NCBI GenBank assembly: GCA_003988855.1
Contig: QYAI01000004.1
Span: forward strand, 124,001 to 188,000
Source: Arachnopeziza araneosa
Taxonomy: Eukaryota > Ascomycota > Leotiomycetes > Helotiales > Arachnopezizaceae
Direction: 5' to 3'
DNA: 64,000 nucleotides
The notes beneath the pieces are model-generated. The model did not search any database, was not told the origin of the DNA, and was given only the letters and a program-made list of their open reading frames with translations. The position numbers and the translations under genes are program-made. Shown here in pieces: positions 32,657 through 44,238 of this stretch. Numbering within the stretch: position 1 is the first letter of the stretch; every line of letters begins with the position of its first letter.

Positions 32657-34933
32657 ATGAAGCTCTTCTCCCAGTTTCTATGGTTGGGTCTTACCGTCGA
32701 AGTCACCATCGCCAGCAACTGGTTCAGCAAAGCCGGTAAGCTAATATTCCCTTTTCTCACTGCCTCCGTTGAAACTGCAGTTGTTCTGGCTCTACTGGGG
32801 CCTAAATCGTGATCATAGAAGCACGTTGCAGGCTCTAGTGATCTCTTCGAACACGTCATCCTCCAATTTGAGAGCGTGCTAATGGTTCCAGTTTACAATA
32901 AGTGGCATGAAACCGAGCTTGAGAGATTTCTCTCTGACAACAACATCCCCTACCCGACCCCCGCTGACAGGAAAGATTTGGAAAAGTTGGTCAGTGAAAA
33001 CTGGCAAGGAAAAGTCGTTCAGCCCTACAGTGAATGGGATACGGACCAACTTATTGCCTACTTAAAACAGAAGGGCGTTGAGACTAAAGACTCCGCTACT
33101 TCTAATACAGATGGTCTTATTGCCCAAGTCAAGAATGTCTGGTATGAAGTTGAGAGCAAAACCGAAGATGCTTGGCTCAATGTGAAGGACTGGATCTTTG
33201 ATAGGTGTGTATTTTCTTATTAAGTTTCGGCATGTTCAAATGGCTAACATCGAAGCAGCTGGACTGGTGAATACGAAACACCCAACCTAGTTGGTGTAGA
33301 CTGACATGTATCCAGATTCTCAACTCAAGGCATTTGCGGACAAGAATAATATCCCGGTGCCTCAACCGCGGAAACGAGATACCGTCCTTCAAGCGCTTCG
33401 TTCGAACTACGAGACTGTTGCTGAAAAGGCTGGCGAGACAGTCGCCTACCCTGGCAACTGGCTTTACGAATCTTGGTCTGAATCTGGTAAGTCATCCACA
33501 ATATTAACACAGAATTGCTCTTAACATTATCAAGATTTGAAGGAATGGTTTGATCGTATGGGCCTGCCAGCTCCTCAGCCGACTTCTCGAGACAAGCTAA
33601 TTGCCAGCGTCCGCCGCAATTCTCGTCTCGCCAGTCTAAAGGCCGCTGATCTACAAGCATCAGCTTCCAAATCCGCCGCGGATGCAGCTCAAACTTTGAG
33701 CGACAAGATCCTTGAATCTTGGTCTGATTCTGGTATGAGATTTTCTTCTTCATTATTGACCACCACTGACATTTCAATGCAGAACTGAAGGAATTCGGAG
33801 ACAAAAACGGCCTCCACTTCCCTCAGGGGTCGCGAAAAAAGGAGCTATTGGCCATTGTTCGCAAGCACCGTGCTGAACTGACTGGAGACACTGCTTCATA
33901 TTCTGCAAAGAGCGCTGCAACCAAGGCTAGCTCCTCTGGAGCATCTGCATTTGGCGCAGCCACCTCTAAAGCTGGCAATGCATATGCCAAAGCCACCGAT
34001 GATGCTCAACTCAAGGCTGAAGATTTGTTTGACAGCGCCGTTACAACCTGGAGTGAAGTAGGATCGCTTTTATTTAAAATAATAATAGCTAACATCATCT
34101 AGTCTCGTCTCAAGGCGTATTTGGACTCCAGGGGCGTGCCAGTTCCCCAAAATGGAAAACTCGATGAGCTCCGAGCTGCTGTTCGTCTGAATAGACATAA
34201 AGCCGTCACTGGTTGGTCCGCGTGGACTTTTGACACCTGGACTGTTGAAAACTTAAAGGCATATCTGGCATCCTCCGGCAATGAAGCTGCAGAAAAAGTG
34301 TCGAAGAAGGCTGATGCTAGTCGTGAGCAATTGCTAGAAGCTGCACAAAAAGCTTTTGCGAGCGCCTCCAAGTCGGCCGGGCCAGCCTACGCAAGCGTTA
34401 CCTCGTACTTAGCCAAACAAACTGATGCCGCTAAAGACTCGGCTTTCGACACCTGGTCTGAGTCGGAGCTCAAGAACTATTTAGATTCTTATGGATTTCC
34501 CGTACCTCAAGGTTCGAAAAAAAACCAGCTCATCGCATGGGCTAGAAACCAGCGCGTAAGGATCCCCAGGCTCTATCAATTTTTTGTTATTTTTGCTCCT
34601 GAGACAGAGTAATTCAAGTGATGCACTCTCAGGACAACCGTGTCTAGCAACATTTAATCCTCCTTACTCTTGGTACATGCTTTAAAAGGAAAATACTAAC
34701 TCCCCTTCAAGAATTTTTTCCGCTACGGGACCACCACTCCTCAAGGGACCCTTTGGGCTAAGCTTCAAGAGGGTACGGACTGGGTTTGGGAGATGTTAGG
34801 TGTTGGTGCAGCTTCGGGTCGTTATCATGGTGAAAAGGTAGCCGATTCCGTCAAGGAGGGAGCCACATTTGCCACAAATCGTGCTGGAGAACAGGCCCAA
34901 AAGGCTGCCGATCGTGTTAAGGAGGAATTGTAA
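32657..34933 (+). CDS. ish1: Ish1-repeat stress-response protein (Msc1-like)
   Basis: Eight exons: 32657-32735, 32892-33204, 33259-33266, 33316-33486, 33535-33732, 33783-34057, 34103-34555, 34712-34933; 572 aa. Ish1 (fission yeast) and Msc1 (budding yeast) are nuclear-envelope/ER proteins of poorly known role, induced by stress. A signal peptide (MKLFSQFLWLGLTVEVTIAS) is followed by NWFSKAVYNKWHETELERFL and about seven Ish1 units marked by W-S/T-E/D-S-x-L-K and later P-x-P-Q, for example SWTDSQLKAFADKNNIPVPQ, SWSESDLKEWFDRMGLPAPQ and TWSESELKNYLDSYGFPVPQ. Exon 3 is an 8-nt microexon. Exons 4 and 5 are symmetric (phase 1 at both ends). The tail has Ala-rich linkers and TDWVWEMLGVG. Confidence 0.9.
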
Positions 34934-35457
34934 GATAAGTCGATACAACTCAAAAATGGTTATGATTACGACGAAACTGTATTGCTTACTTTCGTGCGTT
35001 CGTTTGGGCGGAGTGGTATCAATGGGATTTCCTCGAAATTAGCATGAACGATTGGGAATCATGAATTTGGGAACGGCATTAAATTAGGAGTGGAAAATTG
35101 CAATAATGAATGAAAATGGTTGTCCCAACCCTGATTTCGCGAGTGTCTCTCCAAATTTCTCGCCAAAATCCAAAGCCTGTTTTCCCCAGACACTTCCGTC
35201 AAATCATCAATAGCCTGAGACATTGGTTCCTGGACAAATTGCTCCGTCCCCACCGCCACCTCCTGGTCGTGCAGGGGGGGTTAGCCATGATGTAAGACTC
35301 TACATCTTGATTGTGGCATATTGTGCATGAAGATCGAGATCATGAAAGCCCTCTTTTCCATTGTTTCGAACGCTATTCTCCTCTTCTGTCTATGACTGAG
35401 TGATGTTAAGTTGATTTGCAATTTTGTGCGTGGTTTTATCTTGCTATTCTCCTCAAT
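34934..35457. other. Intergenic, no gene seen
   Basis: 0.52 kb between tandem plus-strand genes. Nothing recognisable beyond short chance frames. Confidence 0.5.
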
Positions 35458-38333
35458 ATGGATTCTCTTGTACACGATGCTCAAAGATCTGAATCTGGCA
35501 GGTTAACCAGACCGAGCTTCAGCTCTGCTATCACAGCCGATCGACTGCGCGAGTGCGAACGTAGTCCGTCCTCGTCTTCATCATCAAAATTAAAACCTAG
35601 AAAGTCAATATTTAGGGAGGAGAAGCTTGACGATTTGAGTAGCAGTGTTCACGACGAGGACCTTGTGCTTCTGCCCAAAGCTGAACATGTGCAGAGTAGA
35701 GGTCGAAGCAGGAAATTCGACGAGATTTCGAAAGACTCTGACCAAAAGAAGATAATCTCGAAACACCCTCAGAACCGACCATGGTATTCGCGACTTTCTA
35801 GACCTGCTATTAAAACTGCTTCTACTGCGCCACCCGGAACGGCGTCTGTTGTATCGATGCCGAGAGTTGCACTCATTGCACTCCTTGTTGCTGTTGTCGT
35901 TCCAGGATTTCGAAATAGTGGAAAGGACGGCGTGGAATTTAGTGGTGCAGATGCTGGAGTAATACACGTTGCTGAGCTTGTCGAGAATGCTTCTACAATT
36001 GACGGGAGAGCCGACAGCCCTACTTCGGTTTGCACAAGGTGGAGCCAGCAGAGTAAGTCCTAAAGATCACTTTTGAGATTTGATAGGACTAATAGTTGGT
36101 AGTTGCAAATGTCAATGGAACAGTATATATTTACGGAGGTCAGGAATCCCAACAGAGTGGCCAGACTGCAAACACATGGAGTAAGTCTCATTTTTACCTT
36201 GCGATTCGAGTACTAACATTTGTAGCTAATAACTTTCTTACTTTGGATTTAACAAAAACTTGGAATATTGCATCTCCTTCACTTACCGGCTTGCCACAAC
36301 CATCAAACCTCCCAGCAGTGGCTTTGGGATCATTATGGCACTCATACAACACACTTTGGCTGTATGGAGGAATGTTTTCGGACAATCCTTCTACCTCTCC
36401 ACTCCCAGTTTCGACCTGGGAGTACAGCATTCAGAATGCAGCATGGACTGAGCAATCTAGTCCTCAAACTTCGGCTGGGAATTATTCGGATGGTGGTAAT
36501 ATACCAGTTCAGAGAGCAGCGGAAGGAGCTGGTCTAAGCGTTCCGGAACTGGGCAGGAGTTGGTACTTTGGTGGACACCTCGATCTCTACACCACGCCAG
36601 GCTGGTCCAACCAGATTGCTAGAGTGTATTTAAAAAGTCTACTGGAATTTACCCATCCTGGATATGCAAACACGGGCGTTTATTCGCTAGGAAGCACTAA
36701 TGCTGCTGGGTCAAGTGGCGTTTATAGGAATATTACCCAAGGAGGATTGCAAGCCGATGCGGGATTCACGGAACGAGCAGACGGAGTGCTGGTGTATATA
36801 CCAGGATGGGGAGATGATGGGATTATCCTTGGCTTAGCTGGAGGGACAAATGAAACTTTTGTAAGTTCAAGCGTCTATATATCGGCACGACAAAAGAGCT
36901 AATTGTACTACTAAAGACAGAAATGAATGTTATCGATATTTATGATATCGCAAATAGCACATGGTAAGTTAAGTCCTATTCTCAAGTTAGGTTGTTTTAT
37001 ATTTCCCAAAGCTCTGGAGCTGTATACTGCTTCAAGAGTTGCGTCTCTGCCTTCTTTTGTGTCTCGGGTCCTGAAATATCTTTTGAATCTCGGAGCTCCC
37101 CAACCAATTCTAGTTATTTGTAGTGCTGATGAAATCAGGTTCCGTCAAGCAACATCCAAAAGTTCGCCGCCGATCAGGGTCGATTCCTGCGTTGCGGTAG
37201 TCTCTGCTCCTGATCTTTCAAGCTTCAGCGTCTATCTTTATGGAGGACAGAATCTCATTCCATTTGGAAGTCAAATCCAGTACTCAGACATGTGGATTCT
37301 GACAATACCATCTTTCACCTGGATTCAAGTGGATTTAGATGGCCAATCCAACCCACCGGCAAGGGCAGGTCACAGCTGTGTTATGCAAGACGGACAAATG
37401 GTTGTAATTGGAGGATATGTTGGGAAAGATATCTCATGTGACAGTCCCGGAATTTACGTCTTTAACGCATCTTCTTTACAATGGGGAAATACCTTCACAG
37501 CATTGCCTTCCTCCTCGGAAAAAAATGATCAGGGTTCTTCTATTCTTCAAGGGTCTCAAGGGTATCAGGTTCCAGCTATAGTTCAATCGGTGATAGGCGG
37601 TAGCTCAGCAGGTGGAGCGACAGCTACACAACCTGCAGTAGGGTCAGCTACCTCAGGTCCAATAGCAACAGGAAAGCCCCCAACCTTCACTATCACACAG
37701 TCTGGGTCAACAATCATAGAAACCTCTCAGCCAACATCCACAATCACATCCACGCCTTCAGGAAATCCTAGTCCTAATCCTACCAAATCGAAATCGAAAA
37801 ACGTTGGAGCTATAATCGCAGGAGTCATCGCAGGCATACTCGCTTTACTAGCCGGCTATCTCACCTTTTGCACGTGGCTCTATAGACGCCAGCTCAATCT
37901 CTACAAAAACCACGTTGCCATGGCGCAAAGAACCGCGTTTGCCAACAGCCCAGAGCCTGGTGCTTCTGGAAACCCCAACGAGAAATTCGCAGTAGGAGGC
38001 GCATTCCGCGGGCCTTTTGGTACCGAGATTAGCCGTCCTTCAGAAGGCAGCAGCTCAGCACCAGGAAACATAGATTCATCAGAACTGACTCCCGGAAGTG
38101 GCCAGGAGAGTTTAGGCTCTGCGCTAGGTGGTGTAATGTTTCGAGATGGATATGCTGGATTGAGTAATACCCATGAAAGCGCCGCTACGAGTGGAGGGAG
38201 ACTTGAAAGCTGGGAGAGAAGAGGGAGTACGGGGAACTCAAGCCTGGAGGATTTGCTGGGTGGGCAAGAACCAAGCTTTTTCAGCGTTGTGTTAAATCCT
38301 AGGAGGACACTGAGAGTTGTAAATCTAGATTGA
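35458..38333 (+). CDS. Kelch-repeat membrane protein
   Basis: Five exons: 35458-36052, 36103-36180, 36226-36860, 36917-36963, 37139-38333; 849 aa. A cytosolic N terminus of about 130 residues precedes a membrane helix (PRVALIALLVAVVVPGF, residues 135-151). The kelch-type propeller starts near CTRWSQQIANVNGTVYIYGG and runs to about residue 560 with blades such as LWLYGGMFSDN, RSWYFGGHLDL, VYLYGGQNLIP and QMVVIGGYVG. A Thr/Ser/Pro linker, a second helix (GAIIAGVIAGILALLAGYL) and a cytosolic tail follow. Two helices bracketing the propeller put it on the outside or in a lumen. Exon 4 is 47 nt and the last intron is long (175 bp). Met134 would give a cleavable signal peptide instead, but the upstream block RPWYSRLSRPAIKTASTAPP looks conserved. 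Confidence 0.85.
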
Positions 38334-38961
38334 TCAGCTATTTCTTTTTTTCGGATTCTTGGATGATTCTGTACAAGTACGGGAGCAATATTGTTGGAAG
38401 TTTGAATGATGGATAATGATATCCTTAATGAGTATATAATTATTAGATATCATGATATATGACTGCACTCTTTCAAGTTTGTGATAATTACTGTCGAGCT
38501 AATTTTATTTGCTCAAGCGGGCTTTGTCATAGGAGCTCCTTAAAGTATATCGAAAAAGTAGCTCGATTCATCTCTTCCTTTCAGTATCGGAATGTTTTAT
38601 TTGACATAATAAACTTGACCTTCGAAATTGATGATCTGGCGCGGTTATATACAGTAAACCTTTTTTTTGGCTGGAGGCAATAAAAAGCAACTATGAGTTG
38701 ACACCTGCTACTCGTTGTTCTCAAGTAGGGTTGTAGAGTATGAGATTTGTATAGAGGGCAGTGAATTAGTCATGGTGGTTGGAATCCCTTAAAAATTGAT
38801 TTTGTATTCGGGTTGGAAATAACGGACCAAGTTTTGTACAAATAAGGTGATTGTTGCTCATAACCTCCACTATATACTCTTGGTATCAAACGCCCGTCCC
38901 ATGCTTAAACTTCTCCCATATGGTACAGTCAGTCTCTCAACAAATACACAGTATAGCTAAG
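38334..38961. other. Convergent 3' region, AT-rich
   Basis: 0.63 kb between convergent genes, AT-rich, no gene seen. Confidence 0.5.
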
Positions 38962-39852
38962 CTATCGTTTGGTATTGAACCATGACGTCCAGCCTCCATT
39001 GGTTTTCGGCGGTTCATCCACTGCAGGATCATCTTCCGTAGCTGTCCCTAATCTATCGAGTGGGCCACCTGTTCTCTGCCTATCTTTCTCCTCTGCAAAA
39101 GCTTGCTTAGCTTTTGCTGTGATTGATAGCTTCTTGTCTTCAATCGCTCTCAGTACGTCACTCTCCCGCTCGCCTAGAGAGTCATCTTCTTCGCTCAGCG
39201 CCTCATAACCAAGTCTCCTTTCACTAGTGCCAAAGTTTTCTCCCTCTTCTTCCTTCTTTAGTCCAGAAAATAGCCACTCTCTACCCTTAGCAAACACCCC
39301 CTTCTTACCCTTCCTCTCCAGCAGTTTAGCTTGATGGTCATCTTCGAGTTTGATAAAGTTGATCTGTTCTGGTGTTGCAGTACCTTCCTCAATAGCCTTT
39401 CTTGCCGTGAAAATTGCAGACTGAAGCTTGGCTTTTTGTTCCTCAAAGAATTCTGCCTTTTTCCTCCGATTGTAGATCATCATATCCCCTAACGCGTATA
39501 TCGTAACGCCAGTGGCGATTACTATTCAACGATGAGCCACTTCCATTGAAAACATCTGCCCCACGACAGTCAGAAACAGGGAAGAATACACACCAGTAGC
39601 ACCAATTAAAGTAAGGGTGGTGATTTTATGTGCTGTATCCGCCCACTTTCTCCCTTTAACGATCAATCGATCAAAACTTGTAATCTGAGCATTTCTAGCT
39701 TTATCCGCAGCAGCTCTTAACCTTCTGACTTTCTCCTGCGGTGTCTCCCCTGGTGGTCCAGGTTTTCGAGGTGGGAGAGGCTTGGATGGAATTGCTGAAA
39801 CATGGGGGGTTGTAGAGGTAAATCGTGTAGCATCTGTCGCTGAGCGAGGCAT
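38962..39852 (-). CDS. Mitochondrial COX14-like cytochrome oxidase assembly protein
   Basis: Two exons on the minus strand: 39852-39594 and 39521-38962; 272 aa. The join gives AHKITTLTLIGATVIATGVTIYALGDMMIYN, a single membrane helix preceded by a basic segment and followed by a charged helix (RRKKAEFFEEQKAKLQSAI). This matches the arrangement of Cox14, a small inner-membrane factor that holds newly made Cox1 in assembly intermediates; longer filamentous-fungal members of the family carry N- and C-terminal extensions as here. The C-terminal half is acidic and Ser-rich, ending in GGWTSWFN. The start MPRSATDATRF was preferred over an upstream ATG. Family assignment is by the helix region only. 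It shares a 277-bp divergent promoter with the DUF2458 gene. Confidence 0.7.
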
Positions 39853-40129
39853 ATTGACAGACCTCGATATGATACAGACAGAGAAAAACGGTAAGTGAAG
39901 ATGACGTTTACATTTGAAGCTGTGGTTGGCGTCCATCGAAAGATTTCCGATGAACTGATAATTAGCGTGTCGGCGTGTGCGGCCGCATTTTAGGGGCCTT
40001 CTAGTTCCCTCTTGATTTCATCCATCATGGAACGGGAGCTGTCACGTTCATTCAGTCAAAACACAACGTTTAGATTCGAGAACTACATTGAACCGTGCTT
40101 GGTAAATCTTCTTATGTCTTGCCAATGAT

Positions 40130-40979
40130 ATGTCTTCCTCAAATGACAGTCACGTCCCAGATCTGGCATCAGTTCTAAAGACTCTAGCCAATTTAGCCCC
40201 TCAAAATTACCATCAACCAAGTCAAGCTATTCCACAATATGGTCAAACTGGAGATGGATCTAGGCATGATCAATCTCAGCAAACCCAAGCACCAACTTTA
40301 GAAGCATTCCTACCGAGAGCTGGTCAATCATCTTACAATTCCTCAGAACCAGTTCACGCTCCAAAAAAAGTAGTGGATCCAGCTACTATCGTGGAGTGGT
40401 CAGCTGGTCTCAGATGTGTAATGAAGACTGTTGTCAAGCATGAAAATATACTCCATGAAGTTCGACGAGTGAGTCTCTCCTGATTCCGCCGCGAGTTGAT
40501 GGTTGGGCTGAAGGTACTCAAGATGATTAAAGTTCAGCATGAGCATGAGGAGCAATGGTGGAACAGTCGACAAGCCCTGATTGCTAGACAACGGGCCCGA
40601 GAGGAAGGTCAAAAGAAACTGGATGAGGTCTTGTATGGAATCAAGAACTTTCTTGTGTAGCAGGTTTTTAACATTCAACAGAAAAGCTGTCGGAGGAAGC
40701 ATTTCTACGGCTCCTTCGAACACTGACCCTGATGAACTGAGAAGAGAGTTGGAGACTTTCGATATGAAGGTCTGGAAAGCACAGATGCAGATGGTCAGGG
40801 AAATGAACGCCAAACTCCGAAGCTTAGGAATTCCGTTCTTTGGAACCAGATCAGATCTGATTCGACCTGCTGGGAAAGAGGTTGGTGGCGCAGAGGACAA
40901 AGCGGTCATAGGTGAAGCCGAACTTGTGAGGCTCCAGAGACGCATGCTAGAAATGCTAGAGGATCTGTACAATGACTAG
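40130..40979 (+). CDS. DUF2458 family protein
   Basis: Three exons: 40130-40468, 40514-40632, 40682-40979; 251 aa. The sequence joins to VDPATIVEWSAGLRCVMKTV, then across intron 1 RRVLKMIKVQHEHEEQWWNSRQALIARQ, and across intron 2 KLDEVLKAVGGSI; these are hallmarks of the fungal DUF2458 family. The C-terminal half is helical (ELRRELETFDMKVWKAQMQM) and ends in RLQRRMLEMLEDLYND. Disordered Gln/Pro-rich residues fill the first 90 positions. No function is established for the family that I can state. Introns are 45 and 49 bp. Confidence 0.85.
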
Positions 40980-42743
40980 TGTAGTCGCCCAGAGAGGAAG
41001 GTGGCAAGAATCTGTTGCAGTTCGCACGGAGAAGAGCTGTGAAACGTTTCTCCGAAGTGGCCCAGCCATATTACAAACTTGGAAAGAGGGAGGAGAGACC
41101 GACATGGTGGTATTGGCCACTCGTGCTTCTCGGACTGCGGAGAACAATTTTCCGGGTCTACTAGAGGCTCACGGGGAGCATTCCGGTGCCAGTCCACGGG
41201 GCACATCCTTAGACTGTGCAAGATGATACAAGATGAAGCCATAGGTGGAGAAATCAACTCAATACCACGTCCCAGAATAGCTTTTGAGTGAGGCAAGAAG
41301 TTCTTGTTGCACTTCGCAGCGGAGAGAAGACTTCCACATTTCCAAGATAGTGAGCTTTCCATCATTCGGCAAGGAAAAGCTCAGTAAAATCCTTAGTGGA
41401 CTTCAGAATTGATTGGAAGAACCCAGGCAGACGGGACAGTTATCAGTTGAAAAGCAAACCTCGTGCATTAAATCGGACGTCTTTGCTTGTAGCTCGCGGC
41501 TGAATATCATGTGCAGTTCGATCTAAGACGGAAAATACTATCAATTCCCTTTACGGAAGTCCCATAGCTCCGGGTCAGTCATTCAGGAATTATATTACAT
41601 TTAGCATTGAGTGTTGAAACTTAGCCTCGCTTTTGTTGCCAAAAATCAGCTTGAATAAGTAGGTGGCGAATTCAGTCATTGATTCCGTCCCCCCTAAACC
41701 AGACAAGACCGCAGCAAAGACCCCTCGTTTCCCACCTTCATTTTCTCATCCGAAGCTGGCCATAGTTCAAGAGGTGATCGACAGCGGCGTCAACAATTTT
41801 CCTATCTCCAGGCATGAGAGACCAGGATGGGATTCGTGGATAAGGATTTAAGGTCGACATACAAAAGCCCCAACCGAAAAGAAATATCGCGGAGCTTCAC
41901 TGTTGCTTGGTGGAGAAGGACGCTCCGTACACGGGGACTTCGCTCCGAATTGTGTTTTTGGTGCTGGTCTCCCCATAGAAAGTACAAGAGAGCCTTGGAT
42001 CACAATGAAGGTTTCAAATATCTTGGTCACTGATCTCGTGCCAGAAGTTGACATACTTTGCTCTTCGATGTTATCTCGTCACAGCATCGAGATTATCCAA
42101 GCTCGGGCGGAGCAAATGGGTAATGGTGCAGGACAGCAACCTGGACCATTCCTCGAGCTGTGCACGCACGAATGCGAATTGCAACAAAATTCCTGGTCAG
42201 CGCCTCTACCTAAACTGTCATCATTGCGAATGCAACGAAGCACCGCCTCGACAAGAATGCTGGCAGGCCATTGGTAGAGAGCTGTCGAAGCCCTGCAGGT
42301 TGCCGTGTGGTGTGCCAACATCAGGCTTGGGTATTGGAAGGGCTGGACCTTGACGGTCGTCATTTGAGTGGTACGAATCCTGTCCTATTACCCTTCAAGC
42401 CTACTGATATGAAGTTTCCGCATTCTACGAGGTCTTCATGAGATGGTAATGTGGTGTCTTCAACGGACAGTTTATGTTTGTTGGGGGGCCATATTCGACC
42501 AAACTATTCTAGGTTATCTCTCTATGGGATCTGTATTTCCTGCTCGTTCAGACAGCCTCAGCCTCGAGATCGAAGGCTTTGGCGGTCAAACGAAATCCTG
42601 ATCTCATAAGATCGAGAGCCCGACAAGAATTCGCTTATTTGCTTGCTAGACGTCGCTGGCTCAATGTCGCGAAAATATAGAACCAAACGCCTTGCTGTGA
42701 AATACCTAAAGCCCAATGGGACAATGTCTTCCTATAGCTCCCA
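40980..42743. other. 1.8-kb convergent intergenic region
   Basis: No supported gene. Overlapping frames on both strands are short. One plus-strand frame (42048-42353) is Cys-rich (about ten Cys) but lacks a credible signal peptide. May contain decayed sequence. Confidence 0.45.
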
Positions 42744-43677
42744 TTAATATGTGATTATATGGCTGAAGTGACCCGGGACCTTCATTCGACACTTTTCACA
42801 GTCCGCCCGATAGCCCATACTAAAACTTCTCTTCATTCCACCACTGCTTAAAGGATCTCCTCCAAATCCTGTCCAAGTTCTGAGGCTGTGCTTTGACCGA
42901 GTGTGACCTTTCTTGGTTGGCGTATCTCTGAAATGCTCAGATTGAGTGGGGCTCTCAACTTCCATTTGCATGTCGTTGAACCCAGCCACAATCCCACTTG
43001 GGCTCGCCTCTCCCTCACTAATAGGACTCGGTAGTCTCCGACCACGCCTTACTCTGTCAACCATAGCCTCATCATCGGCAAAGTCAGATTCGTGATGCAT
43101 GGTAGCCTTCTCGGCGCGGATGAAGGGCGCAAAAGAACTGTGGATTGGCGTTGGTATTCGTCCTGATATGCTTGGTGAGGGATCTGAATGGAAGGGAGGA
43201 GGCGATAGGTGAAACGAGTCGGTCATATCCATATCGTCCGAGTAGAGTGCTGCATCAGACATCCGCATTGACTGAGAGCTTTGTGGCATTGGCAATCCCT
43301 CCAAACAAGGTGAGCGCGGACTGCTCTGCATCATGGTAGCAGTTCCTGGAGATGAAGAGTATGGCGAAAAGAACGACTTAGGCTCTGCGGATGCCGTCAA
43401 ATCCTCCGAGTCTGAGTCGGCTGGCGTGATAGTCGGTGGAGCAGGCTGTGAAGTGTAATGCTGGTTCCAGGAGAAGATTGGTGCGACATAGCCCTTGGAA
43501 TTTGGCGATATTCGATGAGGTAAAGAAGCTATTCGACGTTTCTGCCATGATTAGAACCAATGTACATAGGTAGACGATTCTAGCCCTTACCGTCCTATGC
43601 TCACCAAAGCCTGTTCCAGGATCCTCATCGGTGTCCTCTCTGGCGCGCTTTCTGGTGGGCCACTGTTGGGAGAACAT
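42744..43677 (-). CDS. Fungal protein with conserved Cys-containing C terminus, unknown function
   Basis: Two exons on the minus strand: 43677-43591 and 43541-42744; 294 aa. It starts MFSQQWPTRKRAREDTDEDPG, a basic segment suited to nuclear import, and after a 49-bp intron reads KRRIASLPHRISPNSKGYV. The middle is Ser/Pro/Met-rich and disordered. The last 27 residues (KRSFSMGYRADCEKCRMKVP then GHFSHIITY) look strongly conserved, with a C-X2-C followed by His residues that could bind a metal. I recognise this C-terminal block from fungal proteins of unknown function. Probable nuclear protein; no role is known. Confidence 0.75.
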
Positions 43678-44238
43678 TGTGTATTCTTTTCGCGAAAAGA
43701 GGCCAAGGACTAATTGGAGGGTGAATATGTATTGTTTGCGTATTTAAAAAGGTTTACGAACGAGGAGGTAGATAGGGTCCACGGGTCTGGGGATGGAGCG
43801 GACAGAGTGTGTTAGTTATATTAAAGCGTTTAAGGAGTGTCGTCCAGGAAAAGTCCCTAGTATGCTATCTTGAGGCAGGACACGAGGCCAAAGATCAGAG
43901 CGCTGAGAAGAGGTGAGGAGGGTTGCTGATGGTTTTTGGTTTCAAGAGTGCTTCACTTTTTGGTGCACGGTCTGGGGGGGGAAGGCAAGATACTTACACA
44001 AGGCTGGCGACCAAGGCAGTAAGACTCGCTGCCTGGCGAAGCCATAACACAGCCACAGCCACAAGCAATCCCTGCAGGCGGTTTATGTCAGCCCGCACCG
44101 GTGGGGAAACTTTCTGTATTCAATAATCCATCTCTCTTGCGTTGACTCACCACTCACTGCTTGTGCCAACAACCAAAGCAAAATATTGATCTCTCGAGCA
44201 CTAAACCAATTTCCTGTGTTTCCATCTCATTAGGCAAA
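43678..44238. other. Divergent promoter region with a Gcn4-type site
   Basis: 0.56 kb between divergent genes. No gene seen. It contains a TGACTCA site close to the DAHP synthase start. Confidence 0.55.
44143..44149 (+). promoter_or_regulatory. Gcn4/CPC1-type site (TGACTCA) upstream of DAHP synthase
   Basis: Perfect TGACTCA, 90 bp before the ATG at 44239. It is the core site of the bZIP activator of general amino-acid control (Gcn4 in yeast, CPC1/CpcA in filamentous fungi). The downstream gene makes the first enzyme of aromatic amino-acid synthesis, so starvation-induced control is likely; inferred, not shown. Confidence 0.72.

Noticed and set aside
42048..42353. Cys-rich plus-strand frame as possible secreted protein
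   Set aside because: N terminus is not a credible signal peptide and the frame overlaps other equally long frames.
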